Assembly: GCA_020055645.1 (NCBI GenBank)
Contig: CM034550.1
Coordinates: 23,282,880-23,346,879 of the forward strand
Direction of reading: 5' to 3'
Source of the DNA: Tomocerus qinae
Taxonomy: Eukaryota > Arthropoda > Collembola > Entomobryomorpha > Tomoceridae
DNA length: 64,000 nucleotides
The notes under the pieces are model-generated. The model was not told the DNA's origin, did no database searches, and saw only the letters and a program-made list of their open reading frames with translations. Of the stretch, positions 1 to 15,318 are shown piece after piece. The translations under genes and the position numbers were made by a program. The stretch's first letter is position 1, and every line of letters starts with the position of its first letter.

Positions 1-323
1 GAGCACGAAACAAAAAATTACAGTATCTTTGAGTTTGTCAGAAATACGGTTGGTTTGGACGAAATCATTTTACGAGTTTTTATCAGAGAAAGATTTCCTC
101 AATTTCTTTAGAATTAGTCTATAATTCAGAACTATATGCTAAGATTAAAAATTTTTGTGATTTTTAATACAATTTAGTTTAATATTGTATAAAATTATTT
201 TATTTAATTAGGAATTTCGAAATGCCATGCCTATTTTGTAAAGGGAACAATATTTTTTAGCGGTTATTAATTATCACCTATAAAATATTGAAAACGACAA
301 TTTCTTTGTTTAGTTTTTGTTAG
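1..323. other. 5' flank or intron ahead of the first exon
   Basis: This is AT-rich sequence with no coding signal that I can support. It ends in a pyrimidine-rich tract and TTAG at about 320-323, which looks like a splice acceptor. It is therefore probably the end of an intron whose upstream exon lies outside the window or is too short to recognise. Confidence 0.4.
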
Positions 324-928
324 TGGTGGGTGGTATGGTGGGCGTGGCTCGAGGAGGCGTGGGTGTTTTGAGTGCAGAGGCGGAAGCAGAGGCAGTTCGG
401 ATCTACAGAGCCATCTGCCAGAACTACGATGAAGGTCGTTTGGGGGACACAGCTGTGTACTGCAAGACTCCGAAAGACCCGCCGATCCCAGTGCTGAGCA
501 GTCGGACAGTCAATCTTCGCGGGGTACAGACAGCGACGAAGCAGCTGGTCTTCGTCCGTCCACAGTCCCACACATACGTCCACAACATCCGAATCACGGG
601 GAACACGGAGCACCGTCACAACACGAGCATTTTTGTCGTTCCTCAGACAGATCAACACGCCATAGAAGTGCAAGATGCCCGCACTTTCACTGCCACTGCA
701 GAGAAACCGCATCTTTTCTACCTGAATAGTGACCCGGCACTCGGGATTCCTCCTCCGCCGAAGAACGGTAGTTACCTCCCTCCACTTAAGCCTGGATATA
801 TTTACAAAGCTCCCCCGGCACCTCTCCCCCTGCCCCTCCCCAATCTGAGTAAACCCAAAAAGAAGGAACCCGAAGAAGATTCCACGTCCACCCCTCCCGT
901 TGTCGTTTACCTCTCTCCGGACACGTAA
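324..928 (+). CDS. Last exon of a Pro-rich secreted-type protein, weakly Tweedle/DUF243-like
   Basis: The open frame runs about 200 codons to a TAA at 926-928, with AATAAA at 1025-1030. The first in-frame ATG is at 335. A possible acceptor at 322-323 suggests this is the terminal exon and that the start, perhaps with a signal peptide, lies upstream. The middle holds short beta-rich blocks, KQLVFVRPQS, NTSIFVVPQ and KPHLFYLNSD. Their order and spacing recall the conserved blocks of insect Tweedle (DUF243) cuticle proteins. The C-terminal third is Pro/Lys-rich and low complexity (PPPPKNGSYLPPLKPGY, then LPLPLPNLSKPKKKEPEEDS). A structural cuticular or extracellular role is inference. The Tweedle match is weak and comes from the eye alone; it may be a lineage-specific hypothetical protein. 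Confidence 0.5.
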
Positions 929-1039
929 CCTTAGAAAATGATATGTTGAAATACCATTTACACAGCCAAAATAATTCAACTATTTCAAACGAAAATAGCT
1001 CCAACAATCTCGAATAACATTTTTAATAAAATATATTTT

Positions 1040-3715
1040 CTCTAGCAAGTTTAAGGTGAGGGCGAGGGGTAAGACGGTCAATTTCCAGAACAAGCAAATA
1101 ACTTTTAAAATAATTTCAAACATAATTTTTCGAAACCTGATACCGTGATACCAGCTCATGCTGAAATCAAAATTTAAATATTGCCATTTAAAAATAAAAT
1201 TTTACTTTATATTTTGGTGGCAAAGTTAATTTTTGGTTTCAATTTTTATATATTATTAGATCTAATTATTTATTTAAAATGTAAATAAATCATCAATCAA
1301 TATCAAAATTGTTGGGTCAAAAACTTATTTCAAATGCTGCAAAAATCAAAATAATATTATATCAATTGCTACAAATTATAGATTGAAATGTTGGAGTTTT
1401 TGTATTGTCCGTACTAACGAATTACCAAACCGAGCATGCTAAAAACTTTTAGTTGGCAATTTTTCCAATGTTCCAAAATAATTGCTTAAGCTTTTCTTAG
1501 AGCTTACTGGAGGTTAGTCTATTATAGTCTATATTATAGAAGTAGGACGAGTTTGTTTGAGAACAGGTTTATTGGAATTCTAAAATATGCATAACATCAT
1601 AATGTTTTTAGGCCTATATAAAAGTTTATTTAGCAGTTGTTCTCAACTAACTTATAAAAGCTAGTCTCTCTTATCTTAATTGTCTGTTCATGTATATATT
1701 ATTATATTCTTATTTATTTTTGTAGCAAAAACAATAATAGAAATGGAAACAAATATCAAGGTAAGGAATCAATAAAGAAATTAACTGCCCAACCATCGGA
1801 GCAGCTTCATCTACCATCAATTATTTGATTATTTGTTTCCTTTTGAATTCGGCGAACAGTCGAATAGTAGATCAATATTGGGGACCATTAAATAGGTTGA
1901 GCTTAGTCAAGCAAAAAGCAATCAAGCGGAATGTTGTTTTCTATTACATTCACTTCCTATCATAATATTTATCAACATATTACAATGCAATCACATCGAT
2001 CTATAGAATTCTTAATAATAAAATGAATATATATACATATATAGCTCCACAACATGAATTATTTTAAGGCTGGCTTTGTATTCTGATTCAAGAAACAATA
2101 GTTAACAGTTCAGCTTTATTCATTATAGACCCATCAACTACATGAATTGAAATTTAAGATGTTTCATTTCATTTCTAACAGAAAAAAGAAATCTATTTTT
2201 CATTCAAAAAGAAGGTTGGCCTTTTTTAATTTTTTTAAAATAAATAAATGACCAACAAAACGATTAAATATGCATTAGCTTTTGTGAGGCAGACCAACTC
2301 GTGATCGCCATTGCTTGCACAAGTATTTGCAACAAAATCACAACATACAATATATGTTCCCTAAATATTTTATTTAATAGAATGTTGTTTTGCTTTTGCT
2401 ACATCATAATTTCTTCAAAGTACTGTTGCGATTGTGACTGTTAGTATGCCCACGGAACTACCCGAAAACATGAACAATGAAAATGACGGTGGACGTTGTG
2501 CAAAGGCAATATGACTTTCCGTGGCTATAACTTAAAGCCAGCCTTAACATTCATGTGTAAGCCATCGATATCGTTTTGTTTATTCAGAAGAGTTTATCTT
2601 CTCTGTATGCAAATACTGTCTGTCTAATTCTGTCTGTCAGTCCGTCTGTGTGGAATGGAAATCCCTGTGCACGATAACTTTGAAGCTGGACACTTTAAAT
2701 GTCTTGGGTACAATCTACAAGTAAATACGAAGGCTGAGTTTGTAAATGGGCAAATTCGGTGCCACACACTTGCCAAGGGGGGGGGGGGGGCGGGTTTAAA
2801 ATTTAAAAACAGCTAAAAAGCAATTTCAACTTCGGTTCTATGTTCATATGTATCGCACAAAGTCGTGGGATAACTAGGTTGAAAGCTTATATGTCCACTG
2901 ACATTACTGATTAGGTTACAACCATCCCCTGACAGGCGAAATGGGTGAAACACTTGAAAATAACTGAAAATCGATGTACAACTCCAGTTCTATTCGTCCT
3001 ACAAGGTCGGTATAATAGCTTGCTCGAACTCTAACGCATTATGTGACATTTCTAAGCTCAAAATATACTTCTCTGCCATTATATCTCCGTTTTGCAATGG
3101 TTTATTATCTATATTTATGTGTATTATATCTATGTGACTATAAATAAAATGGCTACACTAATAAATATCCACAATCCACATCAATATATATATATATATA
3201 TATAGTAGGTGGTAGTGATTGATGTGACCAATGCCACAAAGTTTCGAGGGTGGGACTGGTGGGAGGGGGCTTCGTCTATTAATCTCGGAATAACTGCTGA
3301 AAATCAGTCAAACTTTTGTGTCGATTGTTTAAAAACGAAATTATTTTCTGATTTTTTGGGTTGGCCCCGGTCACATCAGTCCTAGCTGCGGCCCTGACGA
3401 CTTCTATTTAATTGATCAATAAATATCATGGACCTCGTCTACAAAATAATTGAAATATATAATTCCATGGTCCAAAACAAACGTAAAAACTGCGGAATAC
3501 TTGGCTTGTGCTTGTTCTTGTAAATAAAATTATTTCTTCAGTCAGTGTTCATCGCAGTTAGATAAAACCTACCACGTAATTCAGAGAGTAATCTCAAAGG
3601 TATATTATTTTTGGTGAAAAACTGACCAAGGGATTATATGAATTATAATTAGCTGAATTATTCCGAGAAGGAGGCTGGTGTGAAAATAGAATACTAATTA
3701 AACAGGAAGAGGGAG
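1040..3715. other. Intergenic, repeat-bearing, no gene seen
   Basis: This gap lies between the first gene and the chemoreceptor. It contains a diverged interspersed repeat (about 2590-3160), a run of 14 G at 2777-2790 and a short (TA)n tract at about 3184-3205. I see no supportable exon. The chemoreceptor promoter must lie at its right end, but no TATA box is evident. Confidence 0.5.
2590..3160. repeat. Diverged interspersed repeat, copy 1
   Basis: This segment shares recognisable blocks with 14860-15200: the block around ATCCTACAAAGTAGTG / GTCCTACAAGGTCGGT, then TATGTGACATTTCTA, then CTCTGCCATTATAT and TCCGTTTTG. A related promoter-proximal block with GTCCGTCTGT and CGATAACT recurs at 34700-34770. 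Such blocks are typical of an old, dispersed transposable element. The class is not identified. Confidence 0.45.
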
Positions 3716-5051
3716 ATGGAGGCCGCTCCCTACATGAAGTATTTCGAGTCGTACACGACGCTATTCGGGAGGATGTGTGCAACTCCTCTGGAATGTGTCC
3801 CGGAGACGCACAAGCACATCATGGTGTCATTGCGGAAGAAGAAGTGGCAGCAGTATTTGTGGCTTTACATCGGGGTCTACCTCTTCGGAATCCACTCCAT
3901 TTACACCGCCTTCAGACTCCTCAAAGAAATCTTGGCCCCAGATCCAAATTTTCTCGCCTATCAAATCATCATTTACATTTTCTACGCTGTCGTAGCTTCA
4001 ATGGCCTTTGTCGTCAACGCTTTACTCCTTTTCAAATCAACGGCACTACTAATTGTACTCAACAAAGCATTTGTGATCGATTCATCACTCATAGGTAAAT
4101 CGTTATTCTTAAATTATTAAATTAGTTGTGAGGAAGTCTTCCGGGAATATTAGATAATTATAATTAGTTAAAAGTGCTAAAATTATAATTTTCTGAACAG
4201 CAACGGTGAACACGTATATCCTGAAGAAGAAAGCTCCGAAACATTCGAAAGCAGAAGACGAAACTTACAACAAAGCAATGAAATTGTTAATCCCAGTGGC
4301 CGCGTTGACAGTCGTTGGATTCACGTACTCCAACTACAACGAGAATATTGATTCTCTTCGAAGATTGATTATCGACAACTTCCCGCCGGAATTTCAAGAC
4401 GATCCCTTCACCAGGTTCACTACGACTTTCATCTGCCTCATTGCCGCCATCTATGTCTGGGCACCCATTATGGCAGCCATGTTCCTCGTGACCATCCTCG
4501 GGAAAAGGCTCAATTTTTTCATGCTATTCGGGACACCGATCACGAATCCAGAGAAGGAAGCGACAAACGACGATATGCGAAAAGTGCGGGAATTTCTTGC
4601 ACGATATCCTCGCCGTGCTGTTCACATCTACAGGATGGTACAATTGCTGATGACCGAAATAAATGAAATTTTCAGATGGGTGGCGGTCATCTTTGTTGCC
4701 CTGGCCATCCTTCTGCATATCATGTGTAGTTACAGCACTGTCCGATTGAGCGGGATAATTCCAATGCCCGGGTACTTGCTCATGCCATCTGTGGCCGCCA
4801 TTGCTTTTTTCATTGAAGCTGTGATGCTGCCCAACACCCACGCCACCTACTACGCCTCCGTCGCCTTCCGAGAAGCTTGGCTCACGGTCTCTCATGACAA
4901 GGTCATCCGTAGAATGATTATCAGCTGTCGGCCAGTCGAGATTGAAGTTGGCCATTTCTTCTCCTTCAGAAAGAAAACCGTCGCCACCTTCATGCGTATC
5001 GTGGTTGACTACACCATCACAATGATCTTGTCCTTCCGCATGTCAGGATGA
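3716..5051 (+). CDS. Seven-transmembrane gustatory/odorant-type chemoreceptor, 2 exons, 409 aa
   Basis: Exons are 3716-4094 and 4201-5051. The donor is G|GTAAAT, the acceptor TGAACAG|CA, and the phase-1 junction restores an Ala codon. The 409-aa product has the usual length for this receptor superfamily. Hydrophobic segments lie near residues 48-67, 83-106, 154-170, 200-226, 286-301, 317-336 and 389-405, giving seven helices with no signal peptide. The C-terminus (SCRPVEIEVGHFFSFRKKT then VVDYTITMILSF) matches the shape of the insect Gr/Or last loop and TM7, where a TYxxxxxQF motif normally sits; here it reads TITMILSF, without the Gln. By family knowledge, these proteins form ligand-gated cation channels in sensory-neuron membranes with an intracellular N-terminus. 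The ligand cannot be read. AATAAA lies at 5389-5394. It could be one of a lineage-expanded family of divergent Gr-like receptors. Confidence 0.8.
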
Positions 5052-5933
5052 AATCCAATGAGCAGTTGTTAAAACGGGTGCCATTTTAGGCTGTAACTTC
5101 CACCAACTATTTTTTCTCTATTTATTTCACTAAGTATATAACAATATCTATTATAATAGTAAGTTTTGTGTGCAGTATATAGTTTTTCAACAAACTCGCT
5201 TTCATTATGTTAGAAGGCTATTATACATAACTAAAATTGCCATTTTCGAAAACTTCAAAGATACTATTTGTTATTAACTCAACTTTCAATGTAATTTGCC
5301 ACCCTTGTCCTGAACTGTCTGTACACGGTAACCAATTTTAATTAGGTATTTTTATTTAGAAATAGTTTAATTTTTTGTCAAAATTGTAAATAAATTACAA
5401 AAAGTACTGAAAATCCGGGATTATCAAAATAATTTGGGTTCAAGTTGGGTTGAATGCAATTCAACATTCTCAATACTCTCAATGCCTCGCAGTTACCTGT
5501 TCCAAATTCGTAAGGTCTGTGACTCACGATGACATGACCCAATTGTTTTCGGATCTACTCCATCCTGCCGATTTTTCGGACGGCTGTTTCCACCTCTAAA
5601 TTCCTCTATGAAAAGTCTAGCATTGCTCTATCCATGTTGGTGGGGCGAATTTGTAATGCAATGTGAATTAATGCATGAATCATAAATGATAAAAATTCGT
5701 CAGGGAAGTCTGTAATTTTACTGGTCAAATGGCAAAAATATGCACCATTTTGGGAAGGTCTGTTCGATTACATTTTCATGCCAGTTGTCATTTATACTCA
5801 TATTGTGACATAGTTGCTAAGCTATGTAATTAGTTTTTGTCAGTTACATTTACACAATAACAATAATAACAATTCAGTCAATCTCATTTGGGTGTTACGA
5901 AATTATATCATTAGTAATAGGACACTTCTGCAG
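5052..5933. other. Intergenic, 3' UTR of the receptor and 5' region of the aminotransferase
   Basis: This region is AT-rich and no further gene is seen. AATAAA at 5389-5394 probably ends the receptor transcript. A CTTCTGCAG at about 5925-5933 looks like a splice acceptor, so the aminotransferase may have an upstream non-coding or alternative first exon in this gap. Confidence 0.45.
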
Positions 5934-5968
5934 GTAATTTGGGCCACAGTAGCCATAACGGAAGGAGG

Positions 5969-8709
<2,741 letters not shown>

Positions 8710-8749
8710 TCTAATTGGAAACTAAGAACAATCTAAATTCGAATAAACT

Positions 8750-9882
8750 TTGTCAAATAGTCTTCTCCTATACTCATCTTCTCCTATACTTCTTTGTAAA
8801 ATAAACAAAAATATTTTCTGCTAATGCGACGAAGGTAATTTCTAGAACTATGAACCCTGTGTCACTATTCTGCGTGGTATAAAACTGGACGCATCAATAA
8901 GCATTACATGAGAGAAGACAGTTGAGAAAGTTAATGAAACTATACTTGCTATTTGCTATATAGCTTCGTACTGTGGTTAAGGTGGGATCTGTGATTTTAC
9001 CCTAATCCATGTCTTTAAATCCACGAACATTTAAATTCTAAGTATTTCTATACGAGTGTCAATGAGACAAAATAAAAATATTAAGTCGTTATCCTGGACG
9101 TGAAAATTCAAGCCTCTTTCAGGTTCGTTCGTGTCTTGCAAAAGTCATACAAAAATGGCCCAAAGGGTCATACTATTATTAGTCAAATTATGTGTAGCAA
9201 GAATCAGTATTGCAATCGAGTGTTAAAAATGATTTGCTATTGTTGGAATGACTTAAAAATTGTTAAAATTATTTATTAAAATAACATGAAATAAAACGAA
9301 TGCTATATTGCTTGCATTTTGGTACCTTAATCTGGCATTACTTGTTGGATTGTATCAAATCAAAGCCCACCTTTAAACTAAACTGTCTACCCTTTGCTCT
9401 TAATTTGGTCTGGTGTTGGTACTTTTGATAAAATGTGAAACTGCATGCTTCCAAAAATGTTGCCAAATATCCATAATTCAAAGTATTTTCGTGATTTTAT
9501 TTTGGACCCATACAAATACTAAACATTAAAATAAAAGACTCAAAACATTGACAATAATGTATTCCATTATTCCATTGCTAAAGTATTAATATTTATCATT
9601 AAAAACCTCTAGCCTTCAACTACTAGAGGAAACAATTTATTTACTCTACAATAAAAGGAATTTAAATGCATCTTTGTTGACCAGTCCTCCTATTTCAGGA
9701 ACACAATAGTGACAGGCGGTTTACGCACAGGAATTATTATATGAATGATTATATTTAAATCTCGAATGGTTTAGCAATTCCGTTCAAAAGGCATAAATAT
9801 AAGATCAACAAACTTCGCTTCCACATTTTCTTGTGGCGAGACAAACTAGAATATTCTTGAACTCCCCACATTTCAGTTAACA
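8750..9882. other. Intergenic, with the putative promoter of the odorant-binding protein gene
   Basis: This is AT-rich with no exon that I can support. A TATA-like tract, ATAAATATAAG at about 9792-9802, lies about 85 bp before the next ATG and could position its transcription start near 9825. Confidence 0.4.
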
Positions 9883-12360
9883 ATGAAGACTTATATCTTT
9901 GGAGGATTTCTTCTATCCCTACTTTCTTCTTTCGTAATAAATCACAAAAATTTTAGAAATCAATTAAATAGTTTCGGCTTTTGTATAATTATCTTTTTCT
10001 TAGAGTGGGACGGGCGCTGCGGAACTAAGTTGCAAGGCAGCCCTCTCGGTGGTTCTCAAATTTCAAATGACACAAATTGGAGCCTGCACAAAAGAACTCG
10101 GATTCAAAGGCAAAGAAAAATCCGAAAAAATGAATGTAAGACAATTTAAAATATCAATTTAACCCACAATAAAAATTAAAATAAATAATAGGAAAAAAAT
10201 TTAATTTTGAAAATCTAAAAAATATTTTCATTTTAAAAATCTAAAAAATATTTCATTTTAAAAATCTAAAAAATATTTCATTTTAAAAATCTAAAAAATA
10301 TTTCATTTTAAAAATCTAAAAAATATTTCATTCAAAAAATCTAAAAAAATATTTCATTCAAAAAATCTAAAAAATATTTCATTCAAAAAATCTAAAAAAT
10401 ATTTCATTCAAAAAATCTAAAAAAATATTTCATTTTAAAAATCTAAAAAAAATTTTCATTTTAAAAATCTAAAAAATATTTCATTTTAAAAATCTAAAAA
10501 AATATTTCATTTTAAAAATCTAAAAAATATTTCATTTTAAAAATCTAAAAAAATATTTCATTTTAAAAATCTAAAAAATATTTCATTTTAAAAATCTAAA
10601 AAATATTTCATTTTAAAAATCTAAAAAATATTTTATTTTAAAAATCAAAAAAATATTTAATTTTAAAAATCTAAAAAATATTTTGTTTTAAAAATCAAAA
10701 AAATATTTCATTTTAAAAATCAAAAAATATTTCCTTTTAAAAATCTAAAACATTTTTCATTTTAAAAATTAAAATGTATTTGATAAAGATGATATTTTTT
10801 TTAAAAAAATGAAAGTCTTTGAGTTTAAATAATACTAAGTTTGTACGTTTCATTTAAAAGGAAATATTTAGTTTAAAAATTGCAAATTATTGAATTAAAT
10901 AATAAGGGAATGGGAAACATTATATTTAAGAAATAGAAGACTTATTCAATTTGCAAATGTGAAAAATATTAGCTGAGATGTATAAAATATTAAATTAGAT
11001 AATGGAGTGATAGCTCAGATGACGTAAACGTAAAACGCAAGACGTAAAAAGTACGTCTTACGTCGCAAGAATGAGTTGCGCTGACGTAAAAATATAGGTT
11101 CGTTTCAACCCTTACGTTGACGTTATACTTTCGAGCACCAAATCAGGGAGAGTGAATGCGAACAGTTGGAGCATGCTCACAACTATCAACTAACGACGAG
11201 ATGTCCAAAACAACCAAGTACATTAATCCCTTCCAATACAGTTTTGATTTTGAAAGGTGCCAATTCTAAAGCATACAGTCTTAGTCTAATACAACTTGCA
11301 GTCCACACTTTTACGTACCTGTTTCTGAGCTTCTAACATTATGACGTAAAAAGTAAATTTTTATGTTTATGTTTACATCATCTACGCTATCACTCTAATA
11401 ATTAATCTTAAAGATGTAGAAAAGTCTCAACTTAAAAAATGTGGAAAATATTCCTTTTAAAAATTATACGATAAATGATTATTGTAACTGACAAGTTTCT
11501 TGTGAATTTATAGTGCATCATGAAGTGTGTCATGATATCCACGGGAGCAGTAAGTTATTTTCATAATATTACACAGTTAATCGTCTACCTTATAATATGT
11601 CAAAGTATAAAACGTTAGACGAAAAAACACGTCCGTTTTTAAAATTAAAGAATCTGTCTTTTTATTAGTTAGCATTTTTGGGGATTTTAAATTTCTTTAA
11701 GGGAAGAAAGGAAAATGTATTAGGGAAAAACATTTGTAATGGTTTGAATAGTTTCCGTTCTAATTATCCACAATTAACCTTCCCTATTCCTTGTAAAATT
11801 ACTTACCTTTCGGACAAAGTTCGTCAATTCAAAAATACTAATTTTCTATTTTAAAAGATTCATATTTGAATTTAATTCATTTAATTTTAAAATACATTTT
11901 TCTTATAGCTTCTTCCTGACGGTAATTTTGACGTGGAAAGTGCAATGAAATTTGTTTTGACCAACATACCTCTTGACTATATCTATAAATCCGTCGTCGA
12001 AGGTCTAAATTGTCAAAAAGCAATAGGTAGGTGGAAAATAAATATTCCTAACATTTTGCATGAATTATTAGTCATTCATAAATCAGTGCATTTGAAAATT
12101 TTGTGTTTTCCTAGATGGGAAATTAGACAACAGTGATCCATACTGTAAATCATACGAACCTTTGGTCAAATGTATCACCGCTTTTGCCATGAATGTAAGC
12201 AAGCCCAAAATTATATAATAATTAGTTACCTACGAATAATATAACAATTTTTATAGAAATTACATGGAATTAATTTTTTAAATAATTTTGAATTGCTAAA
12301 TTAAACGAGCGATAGTTAAAAGGCAATGATTTTATACTTTTACAGCTTTGTAACAAGTAA
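9883..12360 (+). CDS. Odorant-binding protein (PBP/GOBP family), 6 exons, 143 aa
   Basis: Exons: 9883-9933, 10004-10135, 11514-11549, 11909-12026, 12115-12194, 12346-12360. All introns are GT-AG and phases agree throughout. Residues 1 to about 21 form a signal peptide (MKTYIFGGFLLSLLSSF core). The mature protein carries the OBP cysteine scaffold: ACTKELG (C45), CIMKC (C62-x3-C66), then C108, and C123-x8-C132. The x3 and x8 spacings are the hallmark of the family, and DGNFDVESA sits where family members have a Gly-Asp turn before helix 4. Family role: a small soluble carrier in sensillar lymph or haemolymph that binds hydrophobic ligands. Oddities: C45 to C62 is short (16 residues between, usually mid-twenties or more), and two extra cysteines (C27, C141) could form a fourth disulfide. 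Intron 2 is about 1.4 kb and holds a minisatellite. Confidence 0.88.
10190..10775. repeat. 25-bp AT-rich minisatellite in an OBP intron
   Basis: About 23 copies of a 24-26-bp unit, roughly AAATCTAAAAAATATTTCAT plus TTTAA, lie inside intron 2 of the odorant-binding protein gene. Units differ by A-run length and by a TTTTA versus TCAAA variant that occurs in a block, as expected from slippage and local unit duplication. Confidence 0.9.
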
Positions 12361-14859
12361 GGATTTGGAACAACAAATGTCTCTGTAATTATTACCTCGA
12401 CTAAACCTCAACCGTTCAGAATATTGGCCAACTTCAATTTTCGTGTGAAAAGATTGATTTACGTATCCAATTATTTATTTTCCGAATTCAATCTACGAAG
12501 CCTCTTTCAAAAAATGTAGCTATTAGGGAGTTTGCGCGTCAAAATGTATGTAATCTACAAAACTATTTATAAATCTCACTACTATAGCATGGCCATTATA
12601 AATGATGCTATTTAAATTGCCATGTATAAGGTTTATAATTTAGGCATTTTATAAAAATTGTAAATAGTAACTTTTGTGAATACAAACTCCCTATTATCAT
12701 AATTTATGACTATTAGGGTATTATTGTCGAATATACGATTTTTAAGTCGTAATTTTTGTAGCCACACACAAAGCTGCTACAGTGCATCCCTTCATTATAT
12801 ATCCATTGCTATGCTTAAGCAATGAAATAGTTTTAAATAAATCCATGTATGACGTAATTGAAAATTATGCATTGTATGTAAATTATTCATGTGAATTCAC
12901 TATAGAGCCTAAATATAGTATTTAGGTAGTAGCCGTCTGTACTCAGATTTTAATACATAGTAATCCTCTATCTACTACATTGATAATGTTTACATACATA
13001 CCTACCTGCTTTTGAAAATGTAGAGACAAAAAGTAAATGCGACATCAAGAGTAGTAGTTGATGAATTCCGATACCAAACGTGGAAGTAGTGGATAATTGT
13101 TGACATTAATTTTTGATTACGGTTCACACAAAAGATGATTGTAGTTGTATATTTATCTTGGAATTCTATTCATGTGCACTGTATAATAGTGCAGGTGGAA
13201 TAGCGGAAGCCTTAATTACAGGGATTTATTAAATGCGGTTTACTTTCGAATAGTCATTTTCTAAAACACACGAACACAGACAAAGAAGAGGATGTCTGAT
13301 CCGGGTCAATACAAAAACGGAGAAGGCAGTACCGGAGGCAGAGGGATGTACTGTAGCCACATGGAAATCTGCATTTTTGTCCCATACAGCTCAATCCCTC
13401 AAATCTTCTCGGTGTGAAATGTGATTATATGCAGAAATGACAGATCTATCTTGCACGTCGATTGAAACCTCTTCTAACCACTCGAAAATCCCCTCAAAAT
13501 ATTCAATTGATTGGTTTGTCTAAATAACTTTAAACTGGCGTTTTGTCCGTTTTGTCTATTACAATGGCCCGGACAAAATACCAATAGGGCCAGATAATAT
13601 GCACAAGCTCACATCAAATGACGTGAGGTGACGTGGAAAATGAGTTGACGTGACGTGAGTTGTTCGTTTAGGTGTGCATCTTCTGCTGGAGGGGTCATGG
13701 GTCAATATTCAATACAACCTTCAGTGTGTTGGGTCGGGATTCGGTAAAGTTTTTCTCGGAATAAGTATAAAACGTATTAATTATTTATCTCTCAGATGAA
13801 ATACCATTTTAAAGGATTTTGCAAAAGAAATTGATGCATGCAGAGAATGCAGCTGCTGATAATTTGTAAATGCCTTTATAATCAGTATTTTATTTTAGCG
13901 GGCATTTTTACATTTTGGCCAGTCTGTTGGCTAAAATGGCCTAGTGGCCAGACTAAAAAGTCTTATAGGACTTTTATTTAGTCTTACCACTTTGAGAATA
14001 CTCCCCTTCAGATTTTAATCAGATTGCTGCATTTCAAAAAATATCAACCAATAAGATTGCGTACTGAAATGTTATTTGGGACAGCCAGTCTCAGGATAGG
14101 TGACGACAACCCCCAGGATACGGGCTTTCCACGTCCACTACTGTCACTACTTCTCTGTCCAATGAGGTAGTTTACCAAAAGTCTGCTGCAGTCATTTGTA
14201 AGGCATAAAAGATAAAGGGAGAATTTGGTAATCGTTTGACGTTCATTGCAGTATTTTTATGCTATTGAATATTATGATAATAGCTTTGCATTTGAGTCGT
14301 TCAATTTGGTCTACTATGAAATGTGGAATTTCATTTATAAAACAAGGAGATGTTTGGAGCTGAAATATGAAAGCCATCTTTTTAGATTGCCGGTTGGATC
14401 GGTTGCAACACTGTGGACAACAGTCATTTGACATTTGTCACCTTCCTGTCACAGTTTGTGTTAGAGTAGGCTAGCTTACAGTAGGTGACAGGAAGTTGAA
14501 AAGATTCTAAGTTGATCTAAAAGGAAGCACAAGGTACATGAAGGTCACCGGCGTTGCAACCGGCCCAATATTTCAACGCTAACTGTAGGAGATCCAGTCT
14601 CGGGAAATCAGCAAAAATTCAAAAGGTTTTCTGAGAGTCCCAGAAATTCTCGGACTAAATTTTCATGGGAGTCCCGAAAAATCTTGTGACTAAATTCCTT
14701 TCGTGGTTTTACTAAACTCCGGGGACTGGGTCTCCTAATCTGCAAGAATCAACTCTACCGCAGAACCGCACCCCCTTTTGACTGCTACCATTACACTTAT
14801 CCGTATTGCAATAGCACACATCTCTTTCAGGTCCCTTGTACACGTATTCTGACATGGGG

Positions 14860-15200
14860 TTAGAAATTTAAAAATAACTGCTATAAAAATCGTTAATATC
14901 TTCGGCTATATTCATCCTACAAAGTAGTGAAACAGCTACATCAAAAGCTGACAAGTCAACGGACACTACTAAATAGATTAGTCATTCTCTGGCAAGGGGA
15001 GTGGGTGAAAGACAAAAATAACTGACAATCGTTGCAAAATCCATTCTCCTACAAGGTAGTGTAATAATGGGTCGTTGGAAATCTAACAAGTTATGTGACA
15101 TTTCTATAAGTAGATTAAAATTAGTCAGAGGTCCTCTGCCATTATATTTCCGTTTTGTAATAGTTTATTCTTATTGCTGCTTTATCATGCCAAGTCTAGA
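14860..15200. repeat. Diverged interspersed repeat, copy 2
   Basis: This copy shares ordered blocks with 2590-3160 (ATCCTACAAAGTAGTG-like, TATGTGACATTTCTA, CCTCTGCCATTATAT, TTCCGTTTTG), in the same orientation. Divergence is high. It is most likely a fossil transposable element of unknown class. Confidence 0.5.
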
Positions 15201-15288
15201 TTTACTGGATGTGTTTGTAAATAAGAGACACAATAAAGCAGGATCTCTATATAATAAAATTATTTATTCCTATGTCGCAGGTATCTAT

Positions 15289-15318
15289 CAATCTATCTAT
15301 CTATCTATCTATCTATGC
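15289..15318. repeat. (ATCT)n microsatellite
   Basis: A simple tetranucleotide run of about seven perfect units, immediately left of CTATGCCATGG. Confidence 0.95.

Noticed and set aside
320-979. 219-aa minus-strand frame opposite the first exon
   Set aside because: Antisense shadow; the plus-strand frame has the poly-A signal and ordered low-complexity structure expected of a real protein.
4524-4955. 143-aa minus-strand frame
   Set aside because: Antisense to the chemoreceptor exon, whose splice structure and transmembrane pattern are convincing.
13292-13417. 41-codon frame starting MSDPGQYKNGEGSTGGRGMY
   Set aside because: Short, no family match, no splice partner or poly-A signal that makes sense; chance ORF is as likely.
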